A DNA stretch of 64,000 nucleotides from Acinetobacter pittii (lineage in GTDB: Bacteria; Pseudomonadota; Gammaproteobacteria; Pseudomonadales; Moraxellaceae), in NCBI RefSeq assembly GCF_034067285.1, contig NZ_CP139286.1, forward strand, positions 310,001 through 374,000, written 5' to 3'. The position numbers were made by a program, and so were the translations under genes. Positions 31,401 to 39,819 of the stretch are shown piece after piece. Every line of letters starts with the position of its first letter. Position 1 is the stretch's first letter. The notes under the pieces were generated by a model that worked only from the letters and a program-made list of their open reading frames with translations, made no database searches and was not told the origin of the DNA.

Positions 31401-32341
31401 GTTTCGGGGTTCGAGTTGTTCGATTAGCCAATTTGGCAACGAATGATGCTACTTATGATAGCTCGAACGACTATACAGCTGGGAATGCGCCGCGTTTTTA
31501 TGAACCGCCAACAGTGACAATTCACGATTATGGAATCCGTACTTTTATTACTGTAGGTATTGCTTCAGGTGACCGTAGTACACCGTTAGATGTTTATCCA
31601 CTTACAGGTCGTGAGGGGATGTCACCAAGCACAGCATTAAGCGGAAGACCTGTAAACAACATCTATGGAATTATCGACAAAGATTTTATTAAAAAGAATT
31701 TAATGTCTTTAACGGATAGCCAGCTTGAAACGAAAGATATTACTCGATCAACGCTTCGAAAAAATCCACAAATTTTACGATCTGGAGAAACACGAGTAGC
31801 ACAGATTTTCTTTCCGAATACGGGGACGGGACAAAATGGTTGGTATCGCTCACTTTCTAGTATGAGCGATGGTACCGAAAAAGCTAATAATAGTTTCCGT
31901 ATTAAAGGAGGTCTCAAAGCTTTTGAAGAGCCTATGGCAATTACAGGGACTTTAATTGTGCCTGTTTATGACCCACAGGGAACAGGTATTGTAGCGGCAG
32001 ACCCATGTTTACCACGTGTAGTTGGTGAAACTGACCAGCAGACGTTCTGTTTACCATTTGGCGCGTGCCTTAATTCTGATGGGTCAATCGATCAAAATAA
32101 AGAGAATGGAAGTGGATTTAAAACACAAACTGGTACTAATTGCCCAGTAGGAGCCTCTGAATGTAATAAAAACGTTATTGGCTCAGGTATCCGTGGCATA
32201 GCATTCGTTCCAAAAAGAGACGAGCCTCCAGTGACTAATAGTTGTGGGAAATTACAACTGTCTGGAAACGAGAGTGGAACGGGCGAGTGGCAGTGTACAA
32301 GTCACTTAGTTCCTGCGCGTTGGTATGAGCGTTATCGTTAA
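28475..32341 (+). CDS. pilY1: PilY1 (ComC-like) pilus tip adhesin
   Basis: 1288 residues. Signal peptide ending near VVQAS (about 36-40), a von Willebrand A-like domain starting with the MIDAS motif DTSGS at 60-64, and a C-terminal PilY1 beta-propeller (about 640-1150). A calcium-loop D939-x-D941-x-D943-G-x-x-D947 lies in the propeller, as in Pseudomonas PilY1 where calcium binding controls retraction. Known as ComC in A. baylyi, required for transformation. Several cysteine pairs near residues 200-420 and at the C-terminus. A GTG at 28487 is an alternative start. Confidence 0.94.
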   Translation: MGNIVKLKLKNFKPNNLWYAICSSSVAFTWLMTSSVVQASDLQIYASPTAGKKTIVMMLDTSGSMTNNSYGENRLAMLKNGMNAFLASNNPVLNDTRVGLGNFSANGDSRSGQILVAAAPLGDASTLNTVGSQRYKLKQAVANLTAGGSTPSAHAYAEAAAYLMGTTTYSETNYAIRKDSYVKRVRKSDNRTEYSYCTNYRDSQIDTANLWQPCRSSNYWSNWSTANPGVDTATAYDTSSDWTYSYTYYYTTFNYAIANADSGIPKSKTNDTTSNPNIVVDRNASNLNAIYQSPLPAVANRQSCDGQGIYFLSDGEPNNTTNTRSASVMSTALGGTLGANFTCSGGLSNTTADSGWACMGEFAKRLFDKTKNPAGVSIQTAFVGFGSDFSSLSSSDVKNACRLSSRTQSDRRSDDNCSPNQTTNAVTAPGYGNGGFFPTQSAQGVTDSVIAFITNIGKVPLEPLTTGAISVPYDALNPKNLQEYGYLRAFEPNPANAYLTWRGNLKKYHVVLSGTNAGAFEANTGGLVYNATGAFRTGTKDYWNSSTYNDGGKVFFGGSYAKVPLPITGQNETRDEEGNITKYYYVVQTKIRNLFTDVSAVAADGSLTKLSTSGTNLLKIPAAPPEGTNPFDSVANTASYVLGKFNASTGQDILKAFPISLKLKILNYLGYSTDISATTLPSSLVTSNEPYLSMGGSIHSLPVQLTYNGTLDENGNLTSAREQSILYGTMEGGLHIVDASTGIEQMAFVPADILNDPVASKALVVGQSDATAPAHGMDGAWVSDPAYSITTTGSGSSAVSKVTAKQMNIYGGMRMGGSSYYGLNVLNPASPKLLFRVGADQTDYSRMGQSWSKPVLANIRYNGVIKRVMIVGGGYDQCYENPNITLNNSCFTNGKAKGNAVYIIDAKTGERLWWTSDTGSSVDNSNMKHSIVSRISTLDRDADGLVDHLYFGDLGGQVFRIDLNNNQTKTNSTYSSFGVRVVRLANLATNDATYDSSNDYTAGNAPRFYEPPTVTIHDYGIRTFITVGIASGDRSTPLDVYPLTGREGMSPSTALSGRPVNNIYGIIDKDFIKKNLMSLTDSQLETKDITRSTLRKNPQILRSGETRVAQIFFPNTGTGQNGWYRSLSSMSDGTEKANNSFRIKGGLKAFEEPMAITGTLIVPVYDPQGTGIVAADPCLPRVVGETDQQTFCLPFGACLNSDGSIDQNKENGSGFKTQTGTNCPVGASECNKNVIGSGIRGIAFVPKRDEPPVTNSCGKLQLSGNESGTGEWQCTSHLVPARWYERYR

Positions 32342-32351
32342 GGGATGACTG

Positions 32352-32834
32352 ATGAATAAATATTATATTCTGCGGTTTAATCAGGGTGTTACCTTGATTG
32401 AGCTCATGGTTGTCATCGTGATTGTCGCTATTTTTGCTTCGATTGCTATCCCTTCATATGAAAGTTATAGCCGTAGAGCGACGGCTTCTGCTGCTAAAGG
32501 CGAAATTCTAAAATTGGCAGAACAATTGGAACGGCATAAATCCAAGAACTTTACCTATAGAGGATTTACCACCACATCTGTAACGTTGCCACGGGGCGGT
32601 TATACGATTGAAATTAGTGATGATACGACGACAGGAAATTTATTGACGAATGGTACGGCGAATGGGCAAACATGGGTCATTAAAGCGACAACTACAGATT
32701 CAAGAAACTTTAATTTTATTGCTAAAAATTCAGGTTTGCGTTGCCAAAGTTTAACAGCTACCGCTGTTGATAATGATTGTGGTGGAACAGTCACTTGCAA
32801 TGTATGTGAAACAAATAGTGAGAATTGGCAATGA
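32352..32834 (+). CDS. PilE-like minor pilin (ComE-like)
   Basis: 160 residues. Prepilin motif QG-VTLIELMVVIVIVAIFASIAIPSYESY: the residue after the cleaved Gly is Val instead of Phe, which peptidase PilD tolerates. C-terminal cysteine cluster (CQS, DCGG, TCNVC). By position after pilY1 it corresponds to pilE of Pseudomonas and comE of A. baylyi. Starts 10 bases after pilY1; its TGA overlaps the next ATG (ATGA). Confidence 0.88.
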   Translation: MNKYYILRFNQGVTLIELMVVIVIVAIFASIAIPSYESYSRRATASAAKGEILKLAEQLERHKSKNFTYRGFTTTSVTLPRGGYTIEISDDTTTGNLLTNGTANGQTWVIKATTTDSRNFNFIAKNSGLRCQSLTATAVDNDCGGTVTCNVCETNSENWQ

Positions 32835-33256
32835 AAAATGGTTTTACCTTAATAGAGCTCATGATTGTAGTCGCAATAATTGCAATTTTAGCAGCTATAG
32901 CGACACCTTCGTATTTGCAGTATTTACGCAAAGGACATCGTACAGCTGTTCAATCTGAAATGATGAATATTGCCCAAACATTAGAAGCAGAAAAAGTAGT
33001 TCACAATCGTTATCCATCGAATGCGACTATTACATCGATTTATGGTTCTAGTGTAAGTCCTCAACAAGGCCAAGCCTTATATAACTTGGCTTTTGTCAGT
33101 ATAACTGATTCAAGTTGGGTGTTAACGGCTACACCTATTGCTACTAGTTCACAAGCTGGTGATGGGATCATTTGTCTTAATGATCAAGGACAAAAATTTT
33201 GGGCAAAAGGTGCAACTGATTGTGCGTTATCTGCTGCATCAAATTGGCTAGAGTAA
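32831..33256 (+). CDS. PilE/ComF-like minor pilin
   Basis: 141 residues from the ATG at 32831 ([35 protein letters not shown]). The leader is only four residues, MKNG. Two cysteines near the C-terminus (ICLND, DCALS) can form a D-loop-like disulfide. Last gene of the minor pilin cluster; position matches comF of A. baylyi. Coupled to the preceding gene by ATGA. Confidence 0.88.
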   Translation: MKNGFTLIELMIVVAIIAILAAIATPSYLQYLRKGHRTAVQSEMMNIAQTLEAEKVVHNRYPSNATITSIYGSSVSPQQGQALYNLAFVSITDSSWVLTATPIATSSQAGDGIICLNDQGQKFWAKGATDCALSAASNWLE

Positions 33257-33302
33257 TTTTAAATTCAAAACTGCGGATAACTCAAAAAATAATCTTTCTT
33301 TC

Positions 33303-33331
33303 AGGGCGAAAATCACGTAGAATGTCGCCCT
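33303..33331 (+). promoter_or_regulatory. Promoter region of rpsP with inverted repeat
   Basis: A -10-like TAGAAT lies at 33318-33323, with an inverted repeat AGGGCGA (33303-33309) / TCGCCCT (33325-33331) around it. The repeat has no T-run, so it is not a good terminator for the pilin cluster. Confidence 0.4.
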
Positions 33332-33403
33332 CTATGAAAGGGGTTTGAAGTGTTGCCGATGGTCGGCGCAGGGATAATCCGTAAGAATTATAAGGCTTTT
33401 ATC

Positions 33404-33655
33404 ATGGTTGTTATTCGTTTAGCACGTGGCGGCGCAAAAAAACGTCCATTCTATCAAATCGTTGTGACTGACAGCCGCAATGCACGTGATGGTCGTTTCA
33501 TCGAGCGTATCGGTTTCTTTAACCCGACTGCACAAGGTCAAGCAGAAAAACTTCGTTTAGATGCAGACCGTTTTGCTCACTGGGTTTCTCAAGGTGCTCA
33601 ACCTTCTGAACGTGTTGCTTCTTTAGCTGCTCAAGCTAAAAAAGCTACTGCATAA
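33404..33655 (+). CDS. rpsP: Ribosomal protein bS16
   Basis: 83 residues from the ATG at 33404 ([20 protein letters not shown]); the in-frame TTG further upstream is not used by the family. Assembly protein of the 30S subunit. First gene of the conserved rpsP-rimM-trmD-rplS operon. Confidence 0.98.
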   Translation: MVVIRLARGGAKKRPFYQIVVTDSRNARDGRFIERIGFFNPTAQGQAEKLRLDADRFAHWVSQGAQPSERVASLAAQAKKATA

Positions 33656-33674
33656 TTTTTGTAGTAGGTAGCCC

Positions 33675-34223
33675 ATGACATCAACACAGAATGTTCCCGA
33701 AGATCGTATTCAGATTGGACAGTTACGTTCAGCTTATGGATTGAATGGGTGGCTCTGGGTGTATTCAAATACAGAACCTATGAGCAACATGTTTGACTAC
33801 TTGCCTTGGTACATTGAGACCAAGGCCGGTTGGCAAACAATAGATGTAAAACGTTGGAAACCCCATGGCAAAGGCCTAGTTGTCGCGTTGAAAGGTGTGA
33901 GTGATCGCACTGGAGCGGAAAGCTTGGTTGGCGCTAATATCTGGATTGCTAAGTCTCAACTGCCAAAAGCAGATGTAGATGAGTACTACTGGTCGGATTT
34001 AAAGGGCTTAACAGTGTTAGGTCTTGATGAAGAAGAACAGGAAGTAAACTTAGGAAAAATTCATGAGTTGTTTGAAACTGGAGCCAATGATGTGATGGTG
34101 GTGCATGCTACCCCAGACAGCATTGATTCAGAAGAACGCATGATTCCTTGGCACAAAGATGTAGTACAACGTGTTGATCTTGAAGCTGGTCGTATTTACG
34201 TCAATTGGGGCGTAGATTATTAA
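33675..34223 (+). CDS. rimM: Ribosome maturation factor RimM
   Basis: 182 residues. N-terminal RimM barrel (IQIGQLRSAYGLNGWLWVYS, about 11-30) and C-terminal PRC-barrel (YYWSDLKGLTVLG, about 104) that bind uS19 during maturation of the 30S head. Starts 19 bases after rpsP. Confidence 0.97.
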   Translation: MTSTQNVPEDRIQIGQLRSAYGLNGWLWVYSNTEPMSNMFDYLPWYIETKAGWQTIDVKRWKPHGKGLVVALKGVSDRTGAESLVGANIWIAKSQLPKADVDEYYWSDLKGLTVLGLDEEEQEVNLGKIHELFETGANDVMVVHATPDSIDSEERMIPWHKDVVQRVDLEAGRIYVNWGVDY

Positions 34224-34265
34224 TCCTTTTAGGATTAATACAGCAGGAAAATAGAGGAGTCTGTA

Positions 34266-35021
34266 ATGTTTTTTGCAGTCATTACGCTTTTTCCTGAAAT
34301 GTTTGAAGCGATTACAGCCTACGGCATCAGCGGACGTGCGGCAAAACGAGATATTGTACAAGTCACTTGTATTAATCCTCGTGATTTTGCTGAGGGAAAC
34401 TACAGAAGAGTGGATGAACGTCCATTTGGTGGTGGCCCCGGTATGGTGATGATGGCTGAGCCTTTGGCGAAAGCAATTGCACATGCCAAACAGCTTGCCT
34501 CACAAGCAGGATATGTTCATGTCCCTGTGGTGTATATGTCCCCACAAGGCAAAACCTTAAATGAAAAGGCAGTACAGCAGTTTGTCGATTATGACGGCTT
34601 AATCGTACTGTGTGGACGTTATGAGGGAGTAGATGAACGTTTGATCCAGCATTATGTTGATCAAGAATGGTCAATTGGTGATTATGTTTTATCTGGTGGT
34701 GAACTGCCCGCTATGGTGTTACTTGACAGTATTATTCGCCGTTTGCCGAATGTAATGTCAGATGAACAATCAGCAGTACAAGATTCTTTTGTAGATGGTC
34801 TTTTAGATTGTCCACAATATACAAAGCCTGACCATTTTGAAGGGCTGGATGTGCCAGAGGTATTAAAATCTGGGCATCATGGCAATATTGAAAAATGGCG
34901 TTTTTTGCAGCGATATCAACGAACTCTAGAGCGCCGACCGGAGTTGGCTGAAAAAGTTGAGTTGACTAAGCAGCAAAAGAAATGGCTAAAAGATACGCAA
35001 GAGAATGGCGGTAATTCTTAA
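34266..35021 (+). CDS. trmD: tRNA (guanine-37-N1)-methyltransferase
   Basis: 251 residues. SPOUT methyltransferase that makes m1G37. Start [15 protein letters not shown], the [11 protein letters not shown] loop (about 57-67), the SAM knot [11 protein letters not shown] (about 117) and [15 protein letters not shown] (about 138) are all family signatures. AGAGGAG ribosome site. Confidence 0.98.
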   Translation: MFFAVITLFPEMFEAITAYGISGRAAKRDIVQVTCINPRDFAEGNYRRVDERPFGGGPGMVMMAEPLAKAIAHAKQLASQAGYVHVPVVYMSPQGKTLNEKAVQQFVDYDGLIVLCGRYEGVDERLIQHYVDQEWSIGDYVLSGGELPAMVLLDSIIRRLPNVMSDEQSAVQDSFVDGLLDCPQYTKPDHFEGLDVPEVLKSGHHGNIEKWRFLQRYQRTLERRPELAEKVELTKQQKKWLKDTQENGGNS

Positions 35022-35240
35022 TCGTTATTCTCAAGAACGAAAGTTCTGCAATCAGACGAGAAGCAATGCTTCGAGTTAAAGCATAATTCTATTTAATGAA
35101 TAGTTTTATGTATATTTAAAGGCTCTTTATAGACATATTGTCGTAAAGGGAAAGATAAACGGGTTGATATGCGCTTTAGCCTCTATCCCCAGCGGAATCT
35201 TAGACCTCTTCTGACTCCGCACATATTGGAGATTCCCACA
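35022..35240 (+). promoter_or_regulatory. Structured leader between trmD and rplS
   Basis: Within 219 non-coding bases are stems AGAAC-GAAA-GTTCT (35034-35047), GAAGC/GCTTC (35060-35072) and CTATT/AATAG (35089-35103). Near rplS two pairings compete: GCGGA (35192-35196) with TCCGC (35216-35220), or GGAATCT (35194-35200) with AGATTCC (35230-35236), the latter covering part of the GGAG ribosome site at 35228-35231. This could be autoregulation by bL19; inferred from pairing only. Confidence 0.45.
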
Positions 35241-35609
35241 ATGAGTGGTAAACATCCTTTAGTTCAAGCTGTTGAAAATGCACAGTTAAAATCTGATATC
35301 CCTGCTTTTGCTCCTGGTGACACTGTCATCGTTCAAGTAAAAGTAAAAGAGGGTGATCGTGAACGTCTTCAAGCATTTGAAGGTGTTGTAATCGCTAAGA
35401 AAAACCGTGGTTTGAACTCTGCGTTCACAGTACGTAAAATTTCTAGCGGTGTTGGTGTTGAGCGTGTATTCCAAACTCACTCACCAGTTGTTGCTAAAAT
35501 CGAAGTGAAACGTCGTGGTGACGTTCGTCGTGCTAAACTTTACTACCTTCGTGACTTGTCTGGTAAAGCTGCACGTATTCGTGAAAAATTACCAGCTCGT
35601 AAAGCGTAA
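35241..35609 (+). CDS. rplS: Ribosomal protein bL19
   Basis: 122 residues from the ATG at 35241 ([15 protein letters not shown]), which has TTGGAG upstream; the in-frame ATG at 35169 is too far upstream and unlike the family. 50S protein at the subunit interface. Last gene of the operon, with a strong terminator. Confidence 0.98.
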   Translation: MSGKHPLVQAVENAQLKSDIPAFAPGDTVIVQVKVKEGDRERLQAFEGVVIAKKNRGLNSAFTVRKISSGVGVERVFQTHSPVVAKIEVKRRGDVRRAKLYYLRDLSGKAARIREKLPARKA

Positions 35610-35622
35610 GCTTATAGCGAGT

Positions 35623-35651
35623 AAAAAAATGCGCCTTTTGGCGCATTTTTT
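35623..35651. terminator. Terminator between rplS and lipA
   Basis: AAAAAATGCGCC-TTTT-GGCGCATTTTTT, symmetrical, so it can serve rplS and convergent lipA. Confidence 0.9.
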
Positions 35652-35660
35652 GTTTAAAAA

Positions 35661-36635
35661 CTATAATCCTTGAAGTTTCAAACGGTTGGCATGTTGACGG
35701 TAAACCGAGACAGGATCGGAAGCAAAAATAGAACGTACCCCAAGTACTTGGTTCACTTCATCTAAATGATTCCAGTTGTAATCATCACGAATTGTTTTAC
35801 CAAATTTGGCACTGCATCGGGAAACAAGTCCATCATTATCACCGAATGGATCGACTACTAAACTACTGCCAGTAAGTGCAATATCAAATGGATCTAATGG
35901 GTTGGTGAGAGCTTTATTTCCTGAGAAAGAATACATATAGATACCTTTCTCTTGATATGCTCCTTCACCACAAGAAGTGGTCGGTATACCCATTGGGAAC
36001 TGAGCATTAAATTTTGCTGAACCTTGTGTAGATAAGCTATGAGCTCCGGCTAGAGAATCGTGCGGATAGCTTGTCGGATCTAGGCCACCTGCCCAAGTAA
36101 TTGCTGCTGAAAACCAGTTTACTAACGTTGCCAGTCCAGATAGAGGAGTACCCTCAACGTTCAGGATGACATCTGCCATTGGTGAGCCCTTATGAGGTGC
36201 ACCAATTGTGGTGAGTGAGGCAACTTTCTCTGGCATGATACCGGCCACATAGCGAATTGTCGGGCCCCCATGGCTATGACCGATTAAGTTGACTTTAGGT
36301 TTACCGGTAATAGCAATAATTTCTTCTACTTGTTGGGCAAGTTGTTCTCCACGCACTTCTGTTGAGTTAAAAGGGGACACCCTTGTTGCCCAGACATTTC
36401 CTCCATTACGTGCCAGATCAGGAAGAATTTGGTACCAGTAATCGAGACCAAGAGTATCTGTTCCAACTCGGTTAAAACCTGCCATACCATGGTTAAAAAC
36501 CAATGGATATTTGGTTTGTGCGTAAGATGAGTAAACGAACGAGTTTTTAACTTGTTCAGCATTTGTGGCATGGGCCGCCGAAATACTCAGTCCTGAGAGC
36601 ATTGCAGCGCAAAAAAACATTAACTTCCTTTTCAT
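35661..36635 (-). CDS. lipA: Secreted triacylglycerol lipase
   Basis: 324 residues. Signal peptide ending AHA (about 21-23). Family I lipase with nucleophile Ser121 in GHSHGG, Asp268 in GDNDGLV and His290 in WNHLDEVNQ; Cys222 and Cys274 probably form the stabilising disulfide, and FNHGMAG (about 47-53) is the oxyanion loop. Exported by Sec, folded in the periplasm by the foldase encoded just upstream and then secreted by the type II system. lipB-lipA order, with 82 bases between them, is the Acinetobacter arrangement. Confidence 0.96.
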   Translation of the reverse strand: MKRKLMFFCAAMLSGLSISAAHATNAEQVKNSFVYSSYAQTKYPLVFNHGMAGFNRVGTDTLGLDYWYQILPDLARNGGNVWATRVSPFNSTEVRGEQLAQQVEEIIAITGKPKVNLIGHSHGGPTIRYVAGIMPEKVASLTTIGAPHKGSPMADVILNVEGTPLSGLATLVNWFSAAITWAGGLDPTSYPHDSLAGAHSLSTQGSAKFNAQFPMGIPTTSCGEGAYQEKGIYMYSFSGNKALTNPLDPFDIALTGSSLVVDPFGDNDGLVSRCSAKFGKTIRDDYNWNHLDEVNQVLGVRSIFASDPVSVYRQHANRLKLQGL

Positions 36636-36717
36636 TTTTTACTCACTATTTTTATTTTGCATGAAAAGCAGCTTCTTACTGCTAGTGAATGTTTAGCCTA
36701 TTCCTAAAAGAAAAGGC

Positions 36718-37752
36718 TTAATAATTAAATGGCAGTTCACCTCCCTGATCATGGACCGTTTCAAAAGTTCGAAGTCTTAATTGTTCTTGTGATGAGTTAA
36801 ATTGTTGTTGGCGTAATTGTTGTATGGCTTGATTTTTACCACTATCACTCATATTGCTTTTAATAATTTCATCTCGTCCACTCAAGTAACTTGTGACTCT
36901 CTGCTGCCAAGCACTACGCTGTGTATCTAAAGTTTCTAGCCTTTGAGTTGCTTCAGCTCCGACGAGTGCTGTACGCATTTGTCTAAGTTCTTCTGCAGAA
37001 CCATGACGAGATTTAATTTGTTTGGTTAGTGTATGTAAATCATCAAGTTTAGAGAGCTCTTGCAAGTTTTGTTGCCAGTCTTCTGGTAGTTGTTCAAAGC
37101 GCTCTTTGAGTTTTTGTGCCTTTTTAATTTCGCTTAAAGACGAGTCCTCAAGTATTTGCATCCGATCAAGCGTGTAGTTCTGATAGATATCTTCGGTTGA
37201 GAAAAGCCCTTCAATTTCTGTGACGGAAAAGAAACGTTTTCTTAAATCTTGAATTGAATTAAAAATCTTTTGAAAATAATTTTTATCTTGTTGTTTTGAT
37301 GGAGGTGTTTGAATTTGAGCCAGTTGTTCGCGATATTTTAAGTAACGGCCCCATAAATCTATAATCTGTGAGCGGGCGGGCTCAGAATATTTTCCTTGAA
37401 TAAATTTCCCAAAGTGATTTTTGATTTGCTCTAAATCATTTTCTCCATATTGGGTAATAAAATACTCAAAGCAGTCGCGTGTTTGACTATTCACGACCAA
37501 ATGCTGGGAACTATCAATTTTTAACTGACAGTTCACTTCGGTATCTTGCTGACTTTTACTATGGTAAGCATCTGCATTTAGCGTTGAGTTCAAAGAGATT
37601 TGAGGCGTAGATGCTAAGCTTTTAGCTTCATCCTGATTTAGTTGAGTTGATGTATTTTTTGAATCAGGACTTAACCAATATACACATGCAATGAGGCTCA
37701 AAATAAAAAATCCGAGCACGCACCACAATACCTTCTTCTGCATTCCTTGCAT
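36718..37752 (-). CDS. lipB: Lipase-specific foldase LipB (Lif)
   Basis: 344 residues: N-terminal membrane anchor at about 7-25, a Ser/Asn/Gln-rich linker, then the helical chaperone domain that wraps around the lipase. The motif RxxFDY(F/C)LSxxGE appears as SQTRDCFEYFITQYGE at about residue 90-105. Upstream of lipA on the same strand. AAGGAAG lies 8 bases before the ATG. The steric chaperone stays in the inner membrane facing the periplasm. Confidence 0.92.
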   Translation of the reverse strand: MQGMQKKVLWCVLGFFILSLIACVYWLSPDSKNTSTQLNQDEAKSLASTPQISLNSTLNADAYHSKSQQDTEVNCQLKIDSSQHLVVNSQTRDCFEYFITQYGENDLEQIKNHFGKFIQGKYSEPARSQIIDLWGRYLKYREQLAQIQTPPSKQQDKNYFQKIFNSIQDLRKRFFSVTEIEGLFSTEDIYQNYTLDRMQILEDSSLSEIKKAQKLKERFEQLPEDWQQNLQELSKLDDLHTLTKQIKSRHGSAEELRQMRTALVGAEATQRLETLDTQRSAWQQRVTSYLSGRDEIIKSNMSDSGKNQAIQQLRQQQFNSSQEQLRLRTFETVHDQGGELPFNY

Positions 37753-37905
37753 AAAGATATCTTCCTTAAGTTTTAATTTTTTGTTTTTTTACTCGATCAT
37801 TAATGTGCCACAAAATAAGTGAAAAGGCACCTAAATATTGTGAAAATATCTTGCCGAATTTGCTAACATGTCGGCACTTTTTTCTAGCTTTGTGTTCCAG
37901 TAAAA

Positions 37906-38811
37906 ATGACGACAAAAAATCAAAAAATTTCTCGTCGCCATATCAGTGGTGTATTTCTATTAAATAAACCATTAGGCTTAAGTTCAAATGCGGCTTTGCA
38001 AAAAGTGCGTTGGTTATATCGCGCCCAAAAAGCAGGTCATACTGGAGCTTTAGACCCATTGGCAACAGGTTTGCTCCCGATTTGTTTGGGAGAAGCGACC
38101 AAGTTTTCACATTATTTGCTGGACTCCACAAAGCGCTATCAAACCACTGTTCGATTAGGGCAGACCACAACAACAGGTGATGTGGAAGGGGATATTTTAC
38201 AAGAACGCATTGTCCCTGTTCTTAACCAAGAGCTTATTGAACAAACCTTAGAGAAATTTAGAGGTGATATTCAACAAGTTCCGCCCATGTATTCGGCTTT
38301 GAAAAAAGAAGGCAGACCCTTATATGAGCTTGCCCGAAAAGGTATTGAGATTGAGCGTGAAGCTCGCCCAGTTACAATTTATGCTTTAGAGCTCTTAGAA
38401 TTTACCGAAAATACGATCACTCTGGATGTAACCTGCTCTAAAGGGACATACATCCGTGTACTCGGTGAAGATATTGGTGAGGCTCTTGGCTGTGGTGGGC
38501 ATTTAACGATGCTAAACCGGACTCAAACAGGACATTTTGAGCTTATTCCGAGTTATACCATTGAATATCTGGAAAGCTTAACAGAAGAGCAAAGAGAAGC
38601 TTTGCTACTTCCAGTTTATGCTCCAGTTGACCATTTCCTAAAAATTCAAGTTCCAGAAGGACGTGAAAAATATTTTTGCAATGGTTTAGAAAGCAATATT
38701 GAGCATTCTGCAGAAGCAGAAGTTTTGGTGTTTTCGGGTGAGCGCTGTTTAGGCTTAGCTGAGATTACCGATAAAAAACGGTTGATACCTAAGCGTATCT
38801 TAAATTTGTAG
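37906..38811 (+). CDS. truB: tRNA pseudouridine-55 synthase
   Basis: 301 residues. Motifs [14 protein letters not shown] (about 15), the catalytic Asp in [14 protein letters not shown] (about 46-59) and [10 protein letters not shown] are those of TruB; a [15 protein letters not shown] segment and a C-terminal PUA-like region follow. Isomerises U55 in the T-loop. Divergent from lipB, 153 bases apart. Confidence 0.97.
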   Translation: MTTKNQKISRRHISGVFLLNKPLGLSSNAALQKVRWLYRAQKAGHTGALDPLATGLLPICLGEATKFSHYLLDSTKRYQTTVRLGQTTTTGDVEGDILQERIVPVLNQELIEQTLEKFRGDIQQVPPMYSALKKEGRPLYELARKGIEIEREARPVTIYALELLEFTENTITLDVTCSKGTYIRVLGEDIGEALGCGGHLTMLNRTQTGHFELIPSYTIEYLESLTEEQREALLLPVYAPVDHFLKIQVPEGREKYFCNGLESNIEHSAEAEVLVFSGERCLGLAEITDKKRLIPKRILNL

Positions 38812-38830
38812 TAGATGTAGAGTATAGAGC

Positions 38831-39607
38831 ATGGGCATGGAATGGGATGTTATCCTTAGTTTGATCTTTTTTGCGTTTACTGCGGGAGCAATTGATGCTG
38901 CTGTAGGTGGCGGCGGACTCATCCAGATTCCCGGTATCATGAGTACTTTTCCGAACATGCAGACTGCAACGGTTATTGGTACAAATAAATTATCTTCAAT
39001 CTTTGGTACTGCATCTGCAGCTTATACTTTTGCAAAAAGAGTAAAGTTGCAATGGAAGCTTTTAGCCGTTATTGCCATTTGTGCATTGATTAGTTCTTTT
39101 GCTGGTGCGGCTTGTTTGTCACTTATTCCCCAATCGGTATTACGTCCTTTTGTGTTTGTAATGTTGATTGTAATAGCCATCTATACCTTAATTAAAAAGA
39201 ACTTTGGTCAAGTCCATACAGAGCAAAAAATTACCAACAAAATGTTAATTTTGGCTGCTATTGGTAGTTTGGCGATTGGTTTTTATGACGGTATTTTTGG
39301 GCCGGGTACTGGTAGCTTCTTTATCTTTTTCTTTATTCGTTTTTTACAAGTTGATTTTTTACATGCCTCAGCTTTGTCTAAAATTGGTAATTTTATGACG
39401 AACTTGGCTGCATTGAGTTTCTTTATTCCAACAGGTCACGCTATTTTGCATATTGGTTTGATGATGGCGGTAGCTAACGTGCTTGGTTCTATTGTTGGGG
39501 TGCGTACCGCGCTTAAATACGGTAGTGGTTTTGTCCGTATTATCTTTTTAATTTTAGTCAGTATTCTAATTTGCCGTTTGGGCTACCAAATGTTTGTTAC
39601 AGGCTAA
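38831..39607 (+). CDS. TSUP (TauE/SafE) family membrane transporter
   Basis: 258 residues with about 7-8 membrane helices. Two half repeats carry the glycine motifs AVGGGGLIQIPG (about 25) and DGIFGPGTGSFF (about 155), the DUF81/TauE signature. Members move sulfite, sulfoacetate or other small anions; the substrate here is unknown. Starts 19 bases after truB; a second ATG lies two codons in. Confidence 0.9.
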   Translation: MGMEWDVILSLIFFAFTAGAIDAAVGGGGLIQIPGIMSTFPNMQTATVIGTNKLSSIFGTASAAYTFAKRVKLQWKLLAVIAICALISSFAGAACLSLIPQSVLRPFVFVMLIVIAIYTLIKKNFGQVHTEQKITNKMLILAAIGSLAIGFYDGIFGPGTGSFFIFFFIRFLQVDFLHASALSKIGNFMTNLAALSFFIPTGHAILHIGLMMAVANVLGSIVGVRTALKYGSGFVRIIFLILVSILICRLGYQMFVTG

Positions 39608-39617
39608 ATAAGATAAA

Positions 39618-39656
39618 AAAGTATGAGCTGATCTTAAGGAGCAGTTCATACTTTTT
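39618..39656 (+). terminator. Intrinsic terminator after the TSUP gene
   Basis: GTATGAGCTG (39621-39630) and CAGTTCATAC (39642-39651) pair with one G-U, followed by TTTTT. Confidence 0.8.
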
Positions 39657-39819
39657 ATGTATCCTTCCTCATTAAAAATATAAAAATCATTACAGAAACT
39701 TACTAGAAAGAAAACTGTGTAAAAAATAGTCTCATTTTAAGCTACTTAAATAATATAAATTTCAACGTATGATAAACCTTGAAATAAAAAAGATTTTTTA
39801 GCTAAAAATGAGGAAGAGA

